A stretch of DNA of 5,758 nt from Candidatus Methanophagales archaeon. GTDB taxonomy: Archaea; Halobacteriota; Syntropharchaeia; Alkanophagales; Methanospirareceae. The notes below the pieces were generated by a model. The model was given only the letters and a program-made list of their open reading frames with translations, was not told the origin of the DNA and did no database searches. The stretch's first letter is position 1. Each line of letters opens with the position of its first letter. This document shows, piece by piece, positions 1 to 5,085 of this stretch. The stretch is taken from assembly GCA_003601795.1 (NCBI GenBank), contig PIXU01000217.1, forward strand, positions 1 to 5,758, in the 5' to 3' direction. The translations under genes and the position numbers were made by a program.

Positions 1-108
1 CAGGAAGTGGCGGCATGGACCAAGAGAAGGAATGACTATGAAAAGAAGATCAACTGGAAGTTCACGAAGGAGAAGGCTGATAAGAAGTTGTCCAAGTATT
101 ATGTCTAA
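1..108 (+). CDS. C-terminal fragment of an IS630-type (DDE) transposase
   Basis: The frame is open from base 1 to a TAA at 106-108 and encodes 35 residues beginning QEVAAWTKRRN and ending KLSKYYV. The pattern W-T-K-R-R-N, then INWKFT about ten residues on, then a basic DxKL-x-x-Y end is what I recognise as the extreme C-terminus of IS630/Tc1-mariner-like DDE transposases, which end in motifs such as INWQFTxxDARxKLxRLYP. The catalytic core (two Asp and a Glu) would lie before the window, so intactness cannot be judged. The right end of the insertion sequence should fall shortly after the stop, roughly between 109 and 160, but without the left end I cannot place the inverted repeat or the TA target duplication. 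Family assignment is by motif recall only. Confidence 0.7.
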   Translation, partial: QEVAAWTKRRNDYEKKINWKFTKEKADKKLSKYYV

Positions 109-162
109 GGATTAAATTGTTGAGACACTAGTTCTGAGCCATCTATTATCAAAGTACTCGAC

Positions 163-1017
163 ATGATCAGCGACTGTAACAAATATGTATTATCACAGGA
201 TTATCCACCGATGATTATTGATATTGATACATACATGTCTACTATGGACAGCCAAGACTATGATAAGAATGAAATAGCAATAGATCAGGCTTTCAGCGAT
301 CTTCCCTCGGTATATAAGGCAGAACTAATTAACAAGTTTTATTCCTGCTATACCGATGAGAGCAGTTCCACTGTGTTACGGGCAAATATAGAATTTTGTG
401 CACCAATTCTTTGGAGCGTATTGCCAAAAGAAGATCGCCACCAGATAGGGCATCGTTTAGACCAAGATATTGTCTCCGGGAACTGGCAAAAGACAGAGAA
501 GGGCATAGAATTCTTAATCTCGATTAACGGTTTAAAATATGTTTCTTCTTCCAGTAGAAGAGCAATATTTGACCCACCAATTCAGAACTTAGAGCAAAAT
601 CTTGATGAATAGGCTGAAGAAGGAAAATATATTCACTATCTTGAACGGCTAGGAACAAACATACCAGATGAATCAATCCCAAGATATGTAGCTGCATTAA
701 CTCTAACTTTTGTAGGCTTCAGAGGAGATACCAATCGTTCTTCGGGAACCAATTATTATTCATTCACTGCAGCTCCTATAATTAGACGACTCTTCGAGAA
801 ATTTGATGACAAGACTGCACAAGAGTTTGTTAACACTATAAAGGATAATCAAACTTTGAAACGAAGAATTAAATATCCCGGGCAGCTTGCTCGGCTCAGA
901 ATTCTTGCGAATATCCTCCTTGACAGACCAAAGCTACGAAGTGATGTTAGAGAATTTTTAGAAGCCCTGGTTGACACAAAAAGGACAGGTGAGTTCTTAA
1001 GAGGAATAAAATCATAA
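163..1017 (+). pseudogene. Unknown gene interrupted by an in-frame amber codon; probably a 5'-truncated relic
   Basis: From ATG 163 the frame runs 149 codons to TAG at 610-612, then continues in the same frame for 134 sense codons to TAA at 1015-1017. Read through, it would be a 284-residue product. No in-frame ATG or GTG occurs after the TAG (the first TTG is at 856), so the second half has no obvious start of its own. Upstream the frame is open back to a TGA at 121-123, directly behind the IS630 tail, and there is no ribosome binding site at 163; an insertion has probably removed the true 5' end. The product is soluble and mainly helical by residue pattern, with no signal peptide, membrane segment or catalytic motif I recognise. 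The second half includes NIPDESIPRYVAALTLTFVG and a basic helical tail. Base composition is more AT-rich than in the dehydratase gene. The TAG could be a dead nonsense mutation (favoured), a sequencing error, or a read-through or pyrrolysine codon. Confidence 0.6.
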
Positions 1018-1233
1018 GAAAAGATTGAATTCCAAAAGGTACAACGGAAGAAAAGAACAGACAAAAGGGAAACTAAAGAATTCCCAAAATTTACTTATTG
1101 ACGAACTTCTTTTACGCAAATTGAAGACCTGAAAACCGACGAAGCGGAAAAGCGAATAGGGAATAAGCTATGATAAGGCTTTTTGAAAATACCAAGTTTA
1201 TGTTTTTGTGGATATTTCAGTCAGAAACTTATG

Positions 1234-1547
1234 CTATTCCTTCTTTTCTTTTTCTCTCAAAAACTCTTTAAATTTGAGCTCAAGCGCTGGAATTTTTCCT
1301 TTAATTAATTCAATCATTTCCTCATCTTCCCCTTCATTCATTCCTCTATCATATTGTGCGTGAATAAAACTGCCAACAATAGAGTCCAATACACCCGCAG
1401 CATAACTCAACAAAGTTTCAAGATTTGGTTCTATTCCTATTTTCGCTAAAAAAAAATCATCCCTGCTTCTGCTATCTCATCAAAATTCAAAAGCCATTCA
1501 TTAATTCCTTCTTCTAACCTCGCTTTAGCCTCGTTTGGAAGCGTCAT
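1234..1547 (-). pseudogene. Frameshifted second copy of the 104-aa helical protein gene
   Basis: Reading from ATG 1547, this copy matches the intact gene at 2121-2435 at about 95 % of bases by my hand alignment (14 substitutions plus one indel over ~305 nt). On the coding strand the intact copy has seven Ts at the IFLAKIG codons; this one has nine (+ strand 1448-1456). The +2 shift produces a TAG immediately, after residues MTLPNEAKARL to EAGMIFF. With the shift corrected, the frame runs to TAG at 1234-1236 and would give 103 residues ending REKEKKE, where the other copy ends REKEGLNV. Of the 14 substitutions I count nine silent and five amino-acid changing, so most divergence arose under constraint and the frameshift is recent, artefactual or tolerated. 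The copy starts 8 nt after the macro-domain stop, with no clear ribosome binding site. Confidence 0.75.
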
Positions 1548-1555
1548 ATATGTTT

Positions 1556-2128
1556 CTATGATATTTCTTCCAATGCAGAGCGGTAGTGTTTATAGGTTCT
1601 TGGATCAAAAAGAACAAACACCACTTCTTCGAGTGAGGTCACTTCTTTTCTCAAAAAAGAAACCACTGCCTTTATTGCCGCTTTCGATGCCTCCTCGACC
1701 GGATAGCCATAGGCACCAGTGCTTATGGAAGGGAAGGAGATACTACTCAATTTATACTTTGTTGCCAATTTCAAGCTTTCTTGATAGGCACTGGTTAAAA
1801 GTTCGGCTTCGCTCTTTGTCCCTCCTTGCCAGAATGGACCAATTGTGTGAATCACATATTTTGCTTTTAGATTCCCACCAGTGGTTATTACCGCTTTTCC
1901 AGCCGGTAACCTTCCCTGCTTTGAGACGATCTCTTTACACGCATCCAAAATAGCTCTTCCTCCTGCTCGATGGATAGCTCCATCTACTCCGCCCCCGCCC
2001 ATCAAGGAAGGATTAGCGGCATTGACTATGGCATCAGTCTCTTGCCTGGTTATGTCACCCGGGATTAGTGATATTTTAGTTTTGTTAATCGTTCTTTGTT
2101 CCATAGTTTGATTATACGATTTAAACAT
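1556..2128 (-). CDS. Macro-domain protein, MacroD/YmdB-type ADP-ribosyl / O-acetyl-ADP-ribose hydrolase
   Basis: This 190-residue protein is essentially one macro domain. Motifs in order are GDIT (24-27), DAIVNAANPSLMGGGGVDGA (32-51) followed by IHRAGG, PAGKAVITTGGNLKAKYVIH (75-94), and the phosphate-binding SISTGAYGYP (134-143). The residues matching human MacroD1 Asn174, Asp184 and His188 are Asn39, Asp49 and His53 with identical spacing, so it should be active. Family members remove mono-ADP-ribose from acidic side chains and deacetylate O-acetyl-ADP-ribose in the cytoplasm; the in vivo substrate here is unknown. The chosen ATG at 2128 overlaps the stop of the upstream 104-aa gene by 8 nt and follows a weak AAGGG, which suggests translational coupling. 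Met9 (ATG at 2104) is an alternative start that keeps the whole domain. The gene ends in TAG at 1556-1558. No DarT-like toxin lies beside it, so a DarTG role is not supported. Confidence 0.93.
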   Translation of the reverse strand: MFKSYNQTMEQRTINKTKISLIPGDITRQETDAIVNAANPSLMGGGGVDGAIHRAGGRAILDACKEIVSKQGRLPAGKAVITTGGNLKAKYVIHTIGPFWQGGTKSEAELLTSAYQESLKLATKYKLSSISFPSISTGAYGYPVEEASKAAIKAVVSFLRKEVTSLEEVVFVLFDPRTYKHYRSALEEIS

Positions 2129-2435
2129 TTAACCCTTCTTTTTCTCTCAAAAACTCTTTAAATTTGAGTTCAAGCGCTGGAATTTTTCCTTTAATTAATT
2201 CGATCATTTCCTCATCTTCCTCTGCATCCATCCCTCTATCGTATTGCGCGTGAATAAAACTGCCAACAATAGAGTCCAATACACCCGCGGCATAACTCAA
2301 CAAAGTTTCAAGATTTGGTTCTATCCCTATTTTCGCTAAAAAAATCGTTCCTGCTTCTGCTATCTCATCAAAATTCAAAAGCCATTCATTAATCCCTTCT
2401 TCTAACCTCGCTTTAACCTCGTTTGGAAGCGTCAT
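2121..2435 (-). CDS. Small all-helical hypothetical protein (104 aa), intact copy
   Basis: I do not recognise this family. The product begins MTLPNEVKARLEEGINEWLL and looks entirely alpha-helical: an amphipathic helix at about 4-28, a hydrophobic helix at 41-61 containing LLSYAAGVLDSIVGSFIHAQ, an acidic turn DAEEDEE (70-76) and a charged C-terminal helix (77-101). There are no cysteines, no metal or nucleotide motif, no signal peptide and no convincing membrane segment. It is the first gene of the cluster and its stop lies inside the start of the macro-domain gene, so the two are probably co-translated and may work together. A second, frameshifted copy lies on the other side of the macro gene, and the silent-biased differences between the copies support this being a real protein. 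A possible AT-rich promoter element GATAAAAAATAG lies at about 2448-2459. A helical adaptor or antitoxin-like role would be speculation. Confidence 0.8.
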   Translation of the reverse strand: MTLPNEVKARLEEGINEWLLNFDEIAEAGTIFLAKIGIEPNLETLLSYAAGVLDSIVGSFIHAQYDRGMDAEEDEEMIELIKGKIPALELKFKEFLREKEGLNV

Positions 2436-2464
2436 TCTAATATGTTTCTATTTTTTATCTCCTC

Positions 2465-2483
2465 TTTGGCAAAGGCAGCCAAA
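2465..2483. other. Small inverted repeat upstream of the 104-aa gene
   Basis: TTTGGC (2465-2470) and GCCAAA (2478-2483) form a perfect 6-bp inverted repeat around a 7-nt loop, about 30 nt before the ATG at 2435. On the - strand it is followed by GAGGAGATAAAAAATAG, so it could be an operator or 5' leader hairpin at the promoter of the macro-domain cluster. No U-tract follows directly, so it is not a standard terminator. Confidence 0.3.
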
Positions 2484-2525
2484 CCAATATCCCAATCAAG
2501 CTTACAGCGATAAATGAGTCGTCTG

Positions 2526-2553
2526 AAAAAGCGATGAAGATGAAACAATCATC
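2526..2553 (-). terminator. Possible weak terminator after the dehydratase gene
   Basis: Right after the dehydratase stop, the - strand carries GATGA-TTGTT-TCATC (2539-2553), a perfect 5-bp stem with a 5-nt loop. Eight bases later comes TTTTT (2530-2526). Archaeal termination depends mainly on U-rich stretches, so the T5 is a modest signal. If real, it separates the dehydratase transcript from the 104-aa/macro cluster, which begins 121 nt downstream. Confidence 0.3.
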
Positions 2554-2556
2554 ACT

Positions 2557-4248
2557 TCACGCCTCTACCTTCTCACCATAACAATTAACTCCGATAAACT
2601 TCTTCCTGTACGATTCCAACAACGGCGTAAGTTTCCGTTCCGGTATTTCAACTTTCTTCAACCGCTCTTTAATCTCCGCATCGCTCAACCTAACGTTCAG
2701 CTTCCTGTTCGGAATGTCAATCTCTACAATATCACCATCTCGTATCGCACCGATTGCACCGCCGTTATACGCCTCCATCTCAACATGTCCGACGCAAGGA
2801 CCGGTGGTGCCACCTGAGAACCTACCATCCGTGATTAGTGCCACCTTTTTATACCCTGCACCCATTATCGCATCCGTTGGTGTCAACATTTCCGGCATTC
2901 CCGGTGCCCCCGCAGGTCCCTGAAATGGTAACACGACAACATCACCCTCTACAATCCTTTTCGCTTCTGTGAGACTCTGCCCCGCGACCCCACAAGCCCC
3001 ATAAGGGGTTATCGCATCCAGCAACTCTTTTTCCGTATAGAACACCTTAGCAGGACCTGAATGAACCATCATCTCTTTGCCAACCGCGGTTTGCTTTATT
3101 ATCGCGCTGTTTGCGATGTTTCCTTTTAATACCGCTATGCCGCCTTCAGAAAAGTATGCATTATTGAGGGGTCTGATAACATCGTCATCCTGCACTTTTC
3201 CTCCTTCTGCTATCTCCCGTATTGATTTTTCGTTTACCGTGGGTGAATCTTTTAGCATATCCTTTAAGCGGTTAAGAACCGCAGGAACGCCTCCTGCACG
3301 GTCAACGTCAGCCATCTCATCGGTTCCAGCAGGGATTATCTTACATAAATTCGGCGTTTTCCGCGCTATCTCATCGAACATATCCACGTTAATGTCAACG
3401 CCCGCTTCTCGGGCTATCGCAGGGATATGCAAAACGGCATTTGTTGAGCCACCCATCGCCATATCCACCCGTATCGCATTCTCGAATGCGTTTTTTGTCA
3501 TTATATCCCCCGGCTTTATGTCCTCTCTGACCAGTGCAACGATTCTTTTGCCGGTTTCATACGCCTGCTTTTTCTTCTCTGGGTCTATCGCCAGTGTCGT
3601 TGCGCATTTTGTTAGTGACATACCCAGTACCTCCGTAGCAATAGCCATTGTATTTGCAGTAAAGAGCCCGACACAGGAACCTGCACCGCAAGCGAGCAGA
3701 GGAAGCATTTTATTCGCTTCTTCCTCGCTCATTACTCCCCCTTTTACCTGACCAACGACGCCAAAACCTTCAATAGGATGGTGCTTCTTTCCTCCCACCA
3801 CATTGGCTTTCATTGGACCTCCGGTAAGCATAATCGCCGGTAAATCGAGACGCCCCGCAGCCATTAGCATTCCCGGCGTGATTTTGTCACAATTCGTCAC
3901 GCCAACCCAGCCGTCTAAAGAATGTGAAAGAGTCATTATCTCAATGTTATCCGCAATATGTTCCCTGCTTGGAAGCGATAGCCGCATCTCTACAAACATC
4001 GCAACGCCATCACAAACACCCGGCACGCCCCATTCTAAAGGAACTCCGCCTGCATCTCTAATCCCTCGCTTCACTTCCTGCGTTAGTTCGTTCAGGTGAA
4101 TATGCCCCGGAATGATGTTGTTATACGAGTTCGCAACACCGATAAAAGGTTTATTCGGGTCAAAATCGTCTTCATTCAGTCCCGCAGACATCAATAATGC
4201 GCGGTGCGGTAATGTTTCAATATTTTTCTTTAACATGTCTGAACGCAT
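2557..4248 (-). CDS. ilvD: Dihydroxy-acid dehydratase (IlvD/Edd superfamily), divergent
   Basis: The predicted 563-residue protein belongs to the iron-sulfur dehydratase family. IlvD converts 2,3-dihydroxy-3-methylbutanoate (and the isoleucine homologue) to the 2-keto acid in valine, leucine and isoleucine synthesis. Visible signatures, counted from Met at 4248, are SDMLKK...PHRALL at the N-terminus, IIPGHIHL (45-52), VCDG with Cys79, NCDKITPGMLMAA with Cys120 and the metal-binding Asp-Lys, ACGAGSCVGLFTANTM with Cys187 and Cys192, GPAGAPGMPEM (from 444), and DGRFSGGTTGP with the presumed catalytic Ser478. The frame is open to an earlier ATG at 4323, but I prefer ATG 4248: family members begin MRSDxxKK there, and a GGTGAT site sits 6 nt before it. 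Divergent points are MFVEMRLSLPSREHI after VCDG, VEMEAYNGG where most members have PEAxxGG, and a C-terminus KFIGVNCYGEKVEA instead of the usual VSSAxxGA ending. No other ilv or leu gene is in the window, so a sugar-acid or other dehydratase role remains possible. Confidence 0.9.
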   Translation of the reverse strand: MRSDMLKKNIETLPHRALLMSAGLNEDDFDPNKPFIGVANSYNNIIPGHIHLNELTQEVKRGIRDAGGVPLEWGVPGVCDGVAMFVEMRLSLPSREHIADNIEIMTLSHSLDGWVGVTNCDKITPGMLMAAGRLDLPAIMLTGGPMKANVVGGKKHHPIEGFGVVGQVKGGVMSEEEANKMLPLLACGAGSCVGLFTANTMAIATEVLGMSLTKCATTLAIDPEKKKQAYETGKRIVALVREDIKPGDIMTKNAFENAIRVDMAMGGSTNAVLHIPAIAREAGVDINVDMFDEIARKTPNLCKIIPAGTDEMADVDRAGGVPAVLNRLKDMLKDSPTVNEKSIREIAEGGKVQDDDVIRPLNNAYFSEGGIAVLKGNIANSAIIKQTAVGKEMMVHSGPAKVFYTEKELLDAITPYGACGVAGQSLTEAKRIVEGDVVVLPFQGPAGAPGMPEMLTPTDAIMGAGYKKVALITDGRFSGGTTGPCVGHVEMEAYNGGAIGAIRDGDIVEIDIPNRKLNVRLSDAEIKERLKKVEIPERKLTPLLESYRKKFIGVNCYGEKVEA

Positions 4249-4254
4249 AGGGTC

Positions 4255-4260
4255 ATCACC
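4255..4260 (-). promoter_or_regulatory. Ribosome binding site deciding the dehydratase start
   Basis: The - strand reads GGTGAT-GACCCT-ATG, giving a 6-nt match to the archaeal anti-Shine-Dalgarno complement (GGAGGTGATC) spaced 6 nt from ATG 4248. The earlier in-frame ATG at 4323 is preceded by ACGGTTACAGAC, which has no comparable match. This is the main reason for shortening the gene by 25 codons. Confidence 0.7.
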
Positions 4261-4283
4261 ATAAAGCAGATTGTTTAGGGTGT

Positions 4284-4292
4284 TATTTAAAT
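4284..4292 (-). promoter_or_regulatory. Candidate TATA box for the dehydratase gene
   Basis: ATTTAAATA on the - strand is centred about 40 nt before ATG 4248. A start ~25 nt downstream (near 4262) would give a short leader just containing the GGTGAT site. A second TATA-like sequence, TATAAAG at 4338-4344, would initiate near 4315. Either start lies downstream of the long-form ATG at 4323, again favouring the short protein. Confidence 0.45.
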
Positions 4293-4355
4293 GTACCTGT
4301 TTTTTCCCGTATTCTCTTTTCATGTCTGTAACCGTTTCTTTATAGGTGCGCTGTT

Positions 4356-4661
4356 TTAGTCTTGCTTTTCCATTTCCTTTTCTTCTGCTTCTTCCATTAA
4401 CTCGGCATATCGCTCCACAAATTTTGCGCTGGGTTGTTGTGTTCTATAAACCCATGCCCTGCTCGTTTCCGAAGGTTTAGAACCTGCTGCCGCCATTTCT
4501 GGTTTTGGCTCATGACCTTTCATCTCCAGTTGAGATAAAGGCGCTATCTCCGAAAGCAGACCGGCAATCGCTTCGACTATGCTTTCGTTCTCCTCAACGC
4601 CTCTCTCCACCGTTATGCTCTTCCCAGCCAGAGGAAAGGTTACTTTTACTTTTGTTGACAT
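4356..4661 (-). CDS. Hypothetical acidic protein, 101 aa
   Basis: I do not recognise this protein. It has three visible parts. Residues 1-40 read as beta strand (KVKVTFPLAG), beta strand (KSITVERGV), then a hydrophobic helix (SIVEAIAGLLSEIA), an order reminiscent of a beta-grasp N-terminal half. Residues 49-68 form a Pro/Gly/Ser/Ala-rich linker. Residues 69-101 contain AWVYRTQQPSAKF and a strongly charged helix rich in Glu. There are no cysteines, no C-terminal Gly-Gly (so not a SAMP or ThiS carrier), and no signal or membrane segment. It lies on the same strand as the dehydratase, whose start at 4248 is 107 nt downstream, with separate TATA-like signals for each. Its ATG at 4661 has only a weak purine-rich GAAGATAAG in front, and TATA candidates lie at 4713-4721 and 4686-4692, so a short leader or leaderless transcript is possible. 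Confidence 0.75.
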   Translation of the reverse strand: MSTKVKVTFPLAGKSITVERGVEENESIVEAIAGLLSEIAPLSQLEMKGHEPKPEMAAAGSKPSETSRAWVYRTQQPSAKFVERYAELMEEAEEKEMEKQD

Positions 4662-4712
4662 CTTATCTTCTGCTTTACGTTATCCCTTTATACATATTTG
4701 ATTTCTACTCGC

Positions 4713-4729
4713 ATTTATATAGTCATTCC
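4713..4729 (-). promoter_or_regulatory. Promoter for the 101-aa gene (TATA box plus shared upstream block)
   Basis: On the - strand GGAATGACTATATAAAT contains a good TATA box (TATATAAAT, 4721-4713). Expected initiation near 4691 gives a ~30-nt leader to ATG 4661. The 12 bases GGAATGACTATA (4729-4718) recur identically at the divergent rsmA promoter on the other strand. A second candidate, TATAAAG at 4692-4686, sits ~28 nt before the ATG and would give a leaderless transcript. Confidence 0.55.
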
Positions 4730-5020
4730 GAAAATTATTAACCACGAGATTACACAGATTTTCACGAGATTAATTTTTCTTTTAGCACAGGTTTTCTTTT
4801 TTTTATTGTATATAACGTATAACCTCTTTCTATTTAAGACACAGATTTACACTGATTTACACGGCACGAACTTATTTATTTAAGTCTAACCGGGTTGATT
4901 GTTATCGTCTATCTGTGTTAATCTGCGTTAATCTGTGTCAATAACGTATTTTCTTGTCTTGTGTTAATCTCGTGAAATCTCGTGGTTTATTAATTGCAAT
5001 TTGTTACTGGAATGACTATA
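4718..5020. repeat. Nested imperfect palindrome made of ~10-bp repeat units
   Basis: This intergenic block is a large, roughly symmetric inverted repeat. The ends are TATAGTCATTCC (4718-4729) and its exact complement (5009-5020). Next come outer arms: 4738-4751 pairs with 4976-4989 (13 of 14) and 4760-4773 pairs with 4964-4977 (14 of 14). Inner arms 4838-4862 and 4915-4939 pair at 21 of 25. Within arms, units such as CACGAGATTA, CACAGATTTT, ACACAGATTT, ACACTGATTT and ATCTGCGTTA repeat every 10 bp, about one helical turn. The left outer arm has one unit more than the right. ATAACGTAT occurs as a direct repeat at 4812-4820 and 4941-4949. There is no convincing coding frame. From memory, similar CACAGATTTA-type repeats occur between genes in several archaea and bacteria, so it may be a dispersed, mobile-type repeat. 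Confidence 0.8.
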
Positions 5021-5024
5021 AATA
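5009..5024 (+). promoter_or_regulatory. Promoter for rsmA (TATA box plus shared upstream block)
   Basis: GGAATGACTATAAATA carries a TATA box (TATAAATA, 5017-5024). Expected initiation near 5046 leaves a leader of about 40 nt to ATG 5086. The first 12 bases equal those of the 101-aa gene promoter on the opposite strand, which suggests either a shared regulator or that both promoters are carried by the ends of the palindromic repeat. Confidence 0.6.
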
Positions 5025-5074
5025 TAATTAATGCAATATAATGCAATGCAAGTGTACATCGCATAGCAGAAAAC

Positions 5075-5079
5075 GGTGA
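5075..5079 (+). promoter_or_regulatory. Ribosome binding site of rsmA
   Basis: GGTGA lies 6 nt before ATG 5086 and matches the archaeal 16S 3' tail. A TGA in the same frame at 5083-5085 excludes any upstream start, so 5086 is the earliest possible initiation codon. Confidence 0.65.
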
Positions 5080-5085
5080 ATGTGA

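Noticed and set aside
849..1064. 71-codon open frame on the - strand
   Set aside because: It lies antisense to the open second half of the interrupted + strand gene and its product shows no family-like pattern; it is a shadow.
1106..1275. Two tiny + strand frames joined by an ATGA overlap (…EKRIGNKL, then MIRLFENTKF…)
   Set aside because: The start MIRLFENTKF faintly resembles SecF N-termini, but the frame ends after ~34 codons inside the duplicated gene copy; it is too short and too weak to call a relic.
1558..2111. Two + strand open frames opposite the macro-domain gene
   Set aside because: Products are Pro/Leu/Ser-rich mirror translations of a gene whose - strand frame carries all macro-domain motifs.
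1556..2435. DarTG-type toxin-antitoxin pair
   Set aside because: The macro domain could recall DarG, but the 104-aa partner is too small and lacks any ADP-ribosyltransferase signature.
2464..2556. Hydrophobic 32-codon frame continuing in phase after the dehydratase TGA (AVSLIGILVWLPLP)
   Set aside because: It has no ATG or GTG start and no family match I recognise; a read-through extension or membrane peptide is not supported by the sequence alone.
2714..4099. Three + strand open frames (69-224 codons) opposite the dehydratase gene
   Set aside because: The - strand frame is unambiguously a conserved enzyme; these are antisense shadows with no motifs or ribosome binding sites.
4505..4883. 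Two + strand frames over the 101-aa gene and the palindromic region
   Set aside because: One is antisense to the small gene. The other is a Leu/Phe/Ile-rich translation of AT-rich repeat DNA with no ribosome binding site.
4738..4989. CRISPR array
   Set aside because: The repeats are 10-bp contiguous units in inverted arrangement, without regular ~30-bp repeats and unique spacers, and no cas genes are present.
4662..5085. Replication origin
   Set aside because: The region is AT-rich and palindromic, but no ORB-like motif or neighbouring orc1/cdc6 gene is seen.
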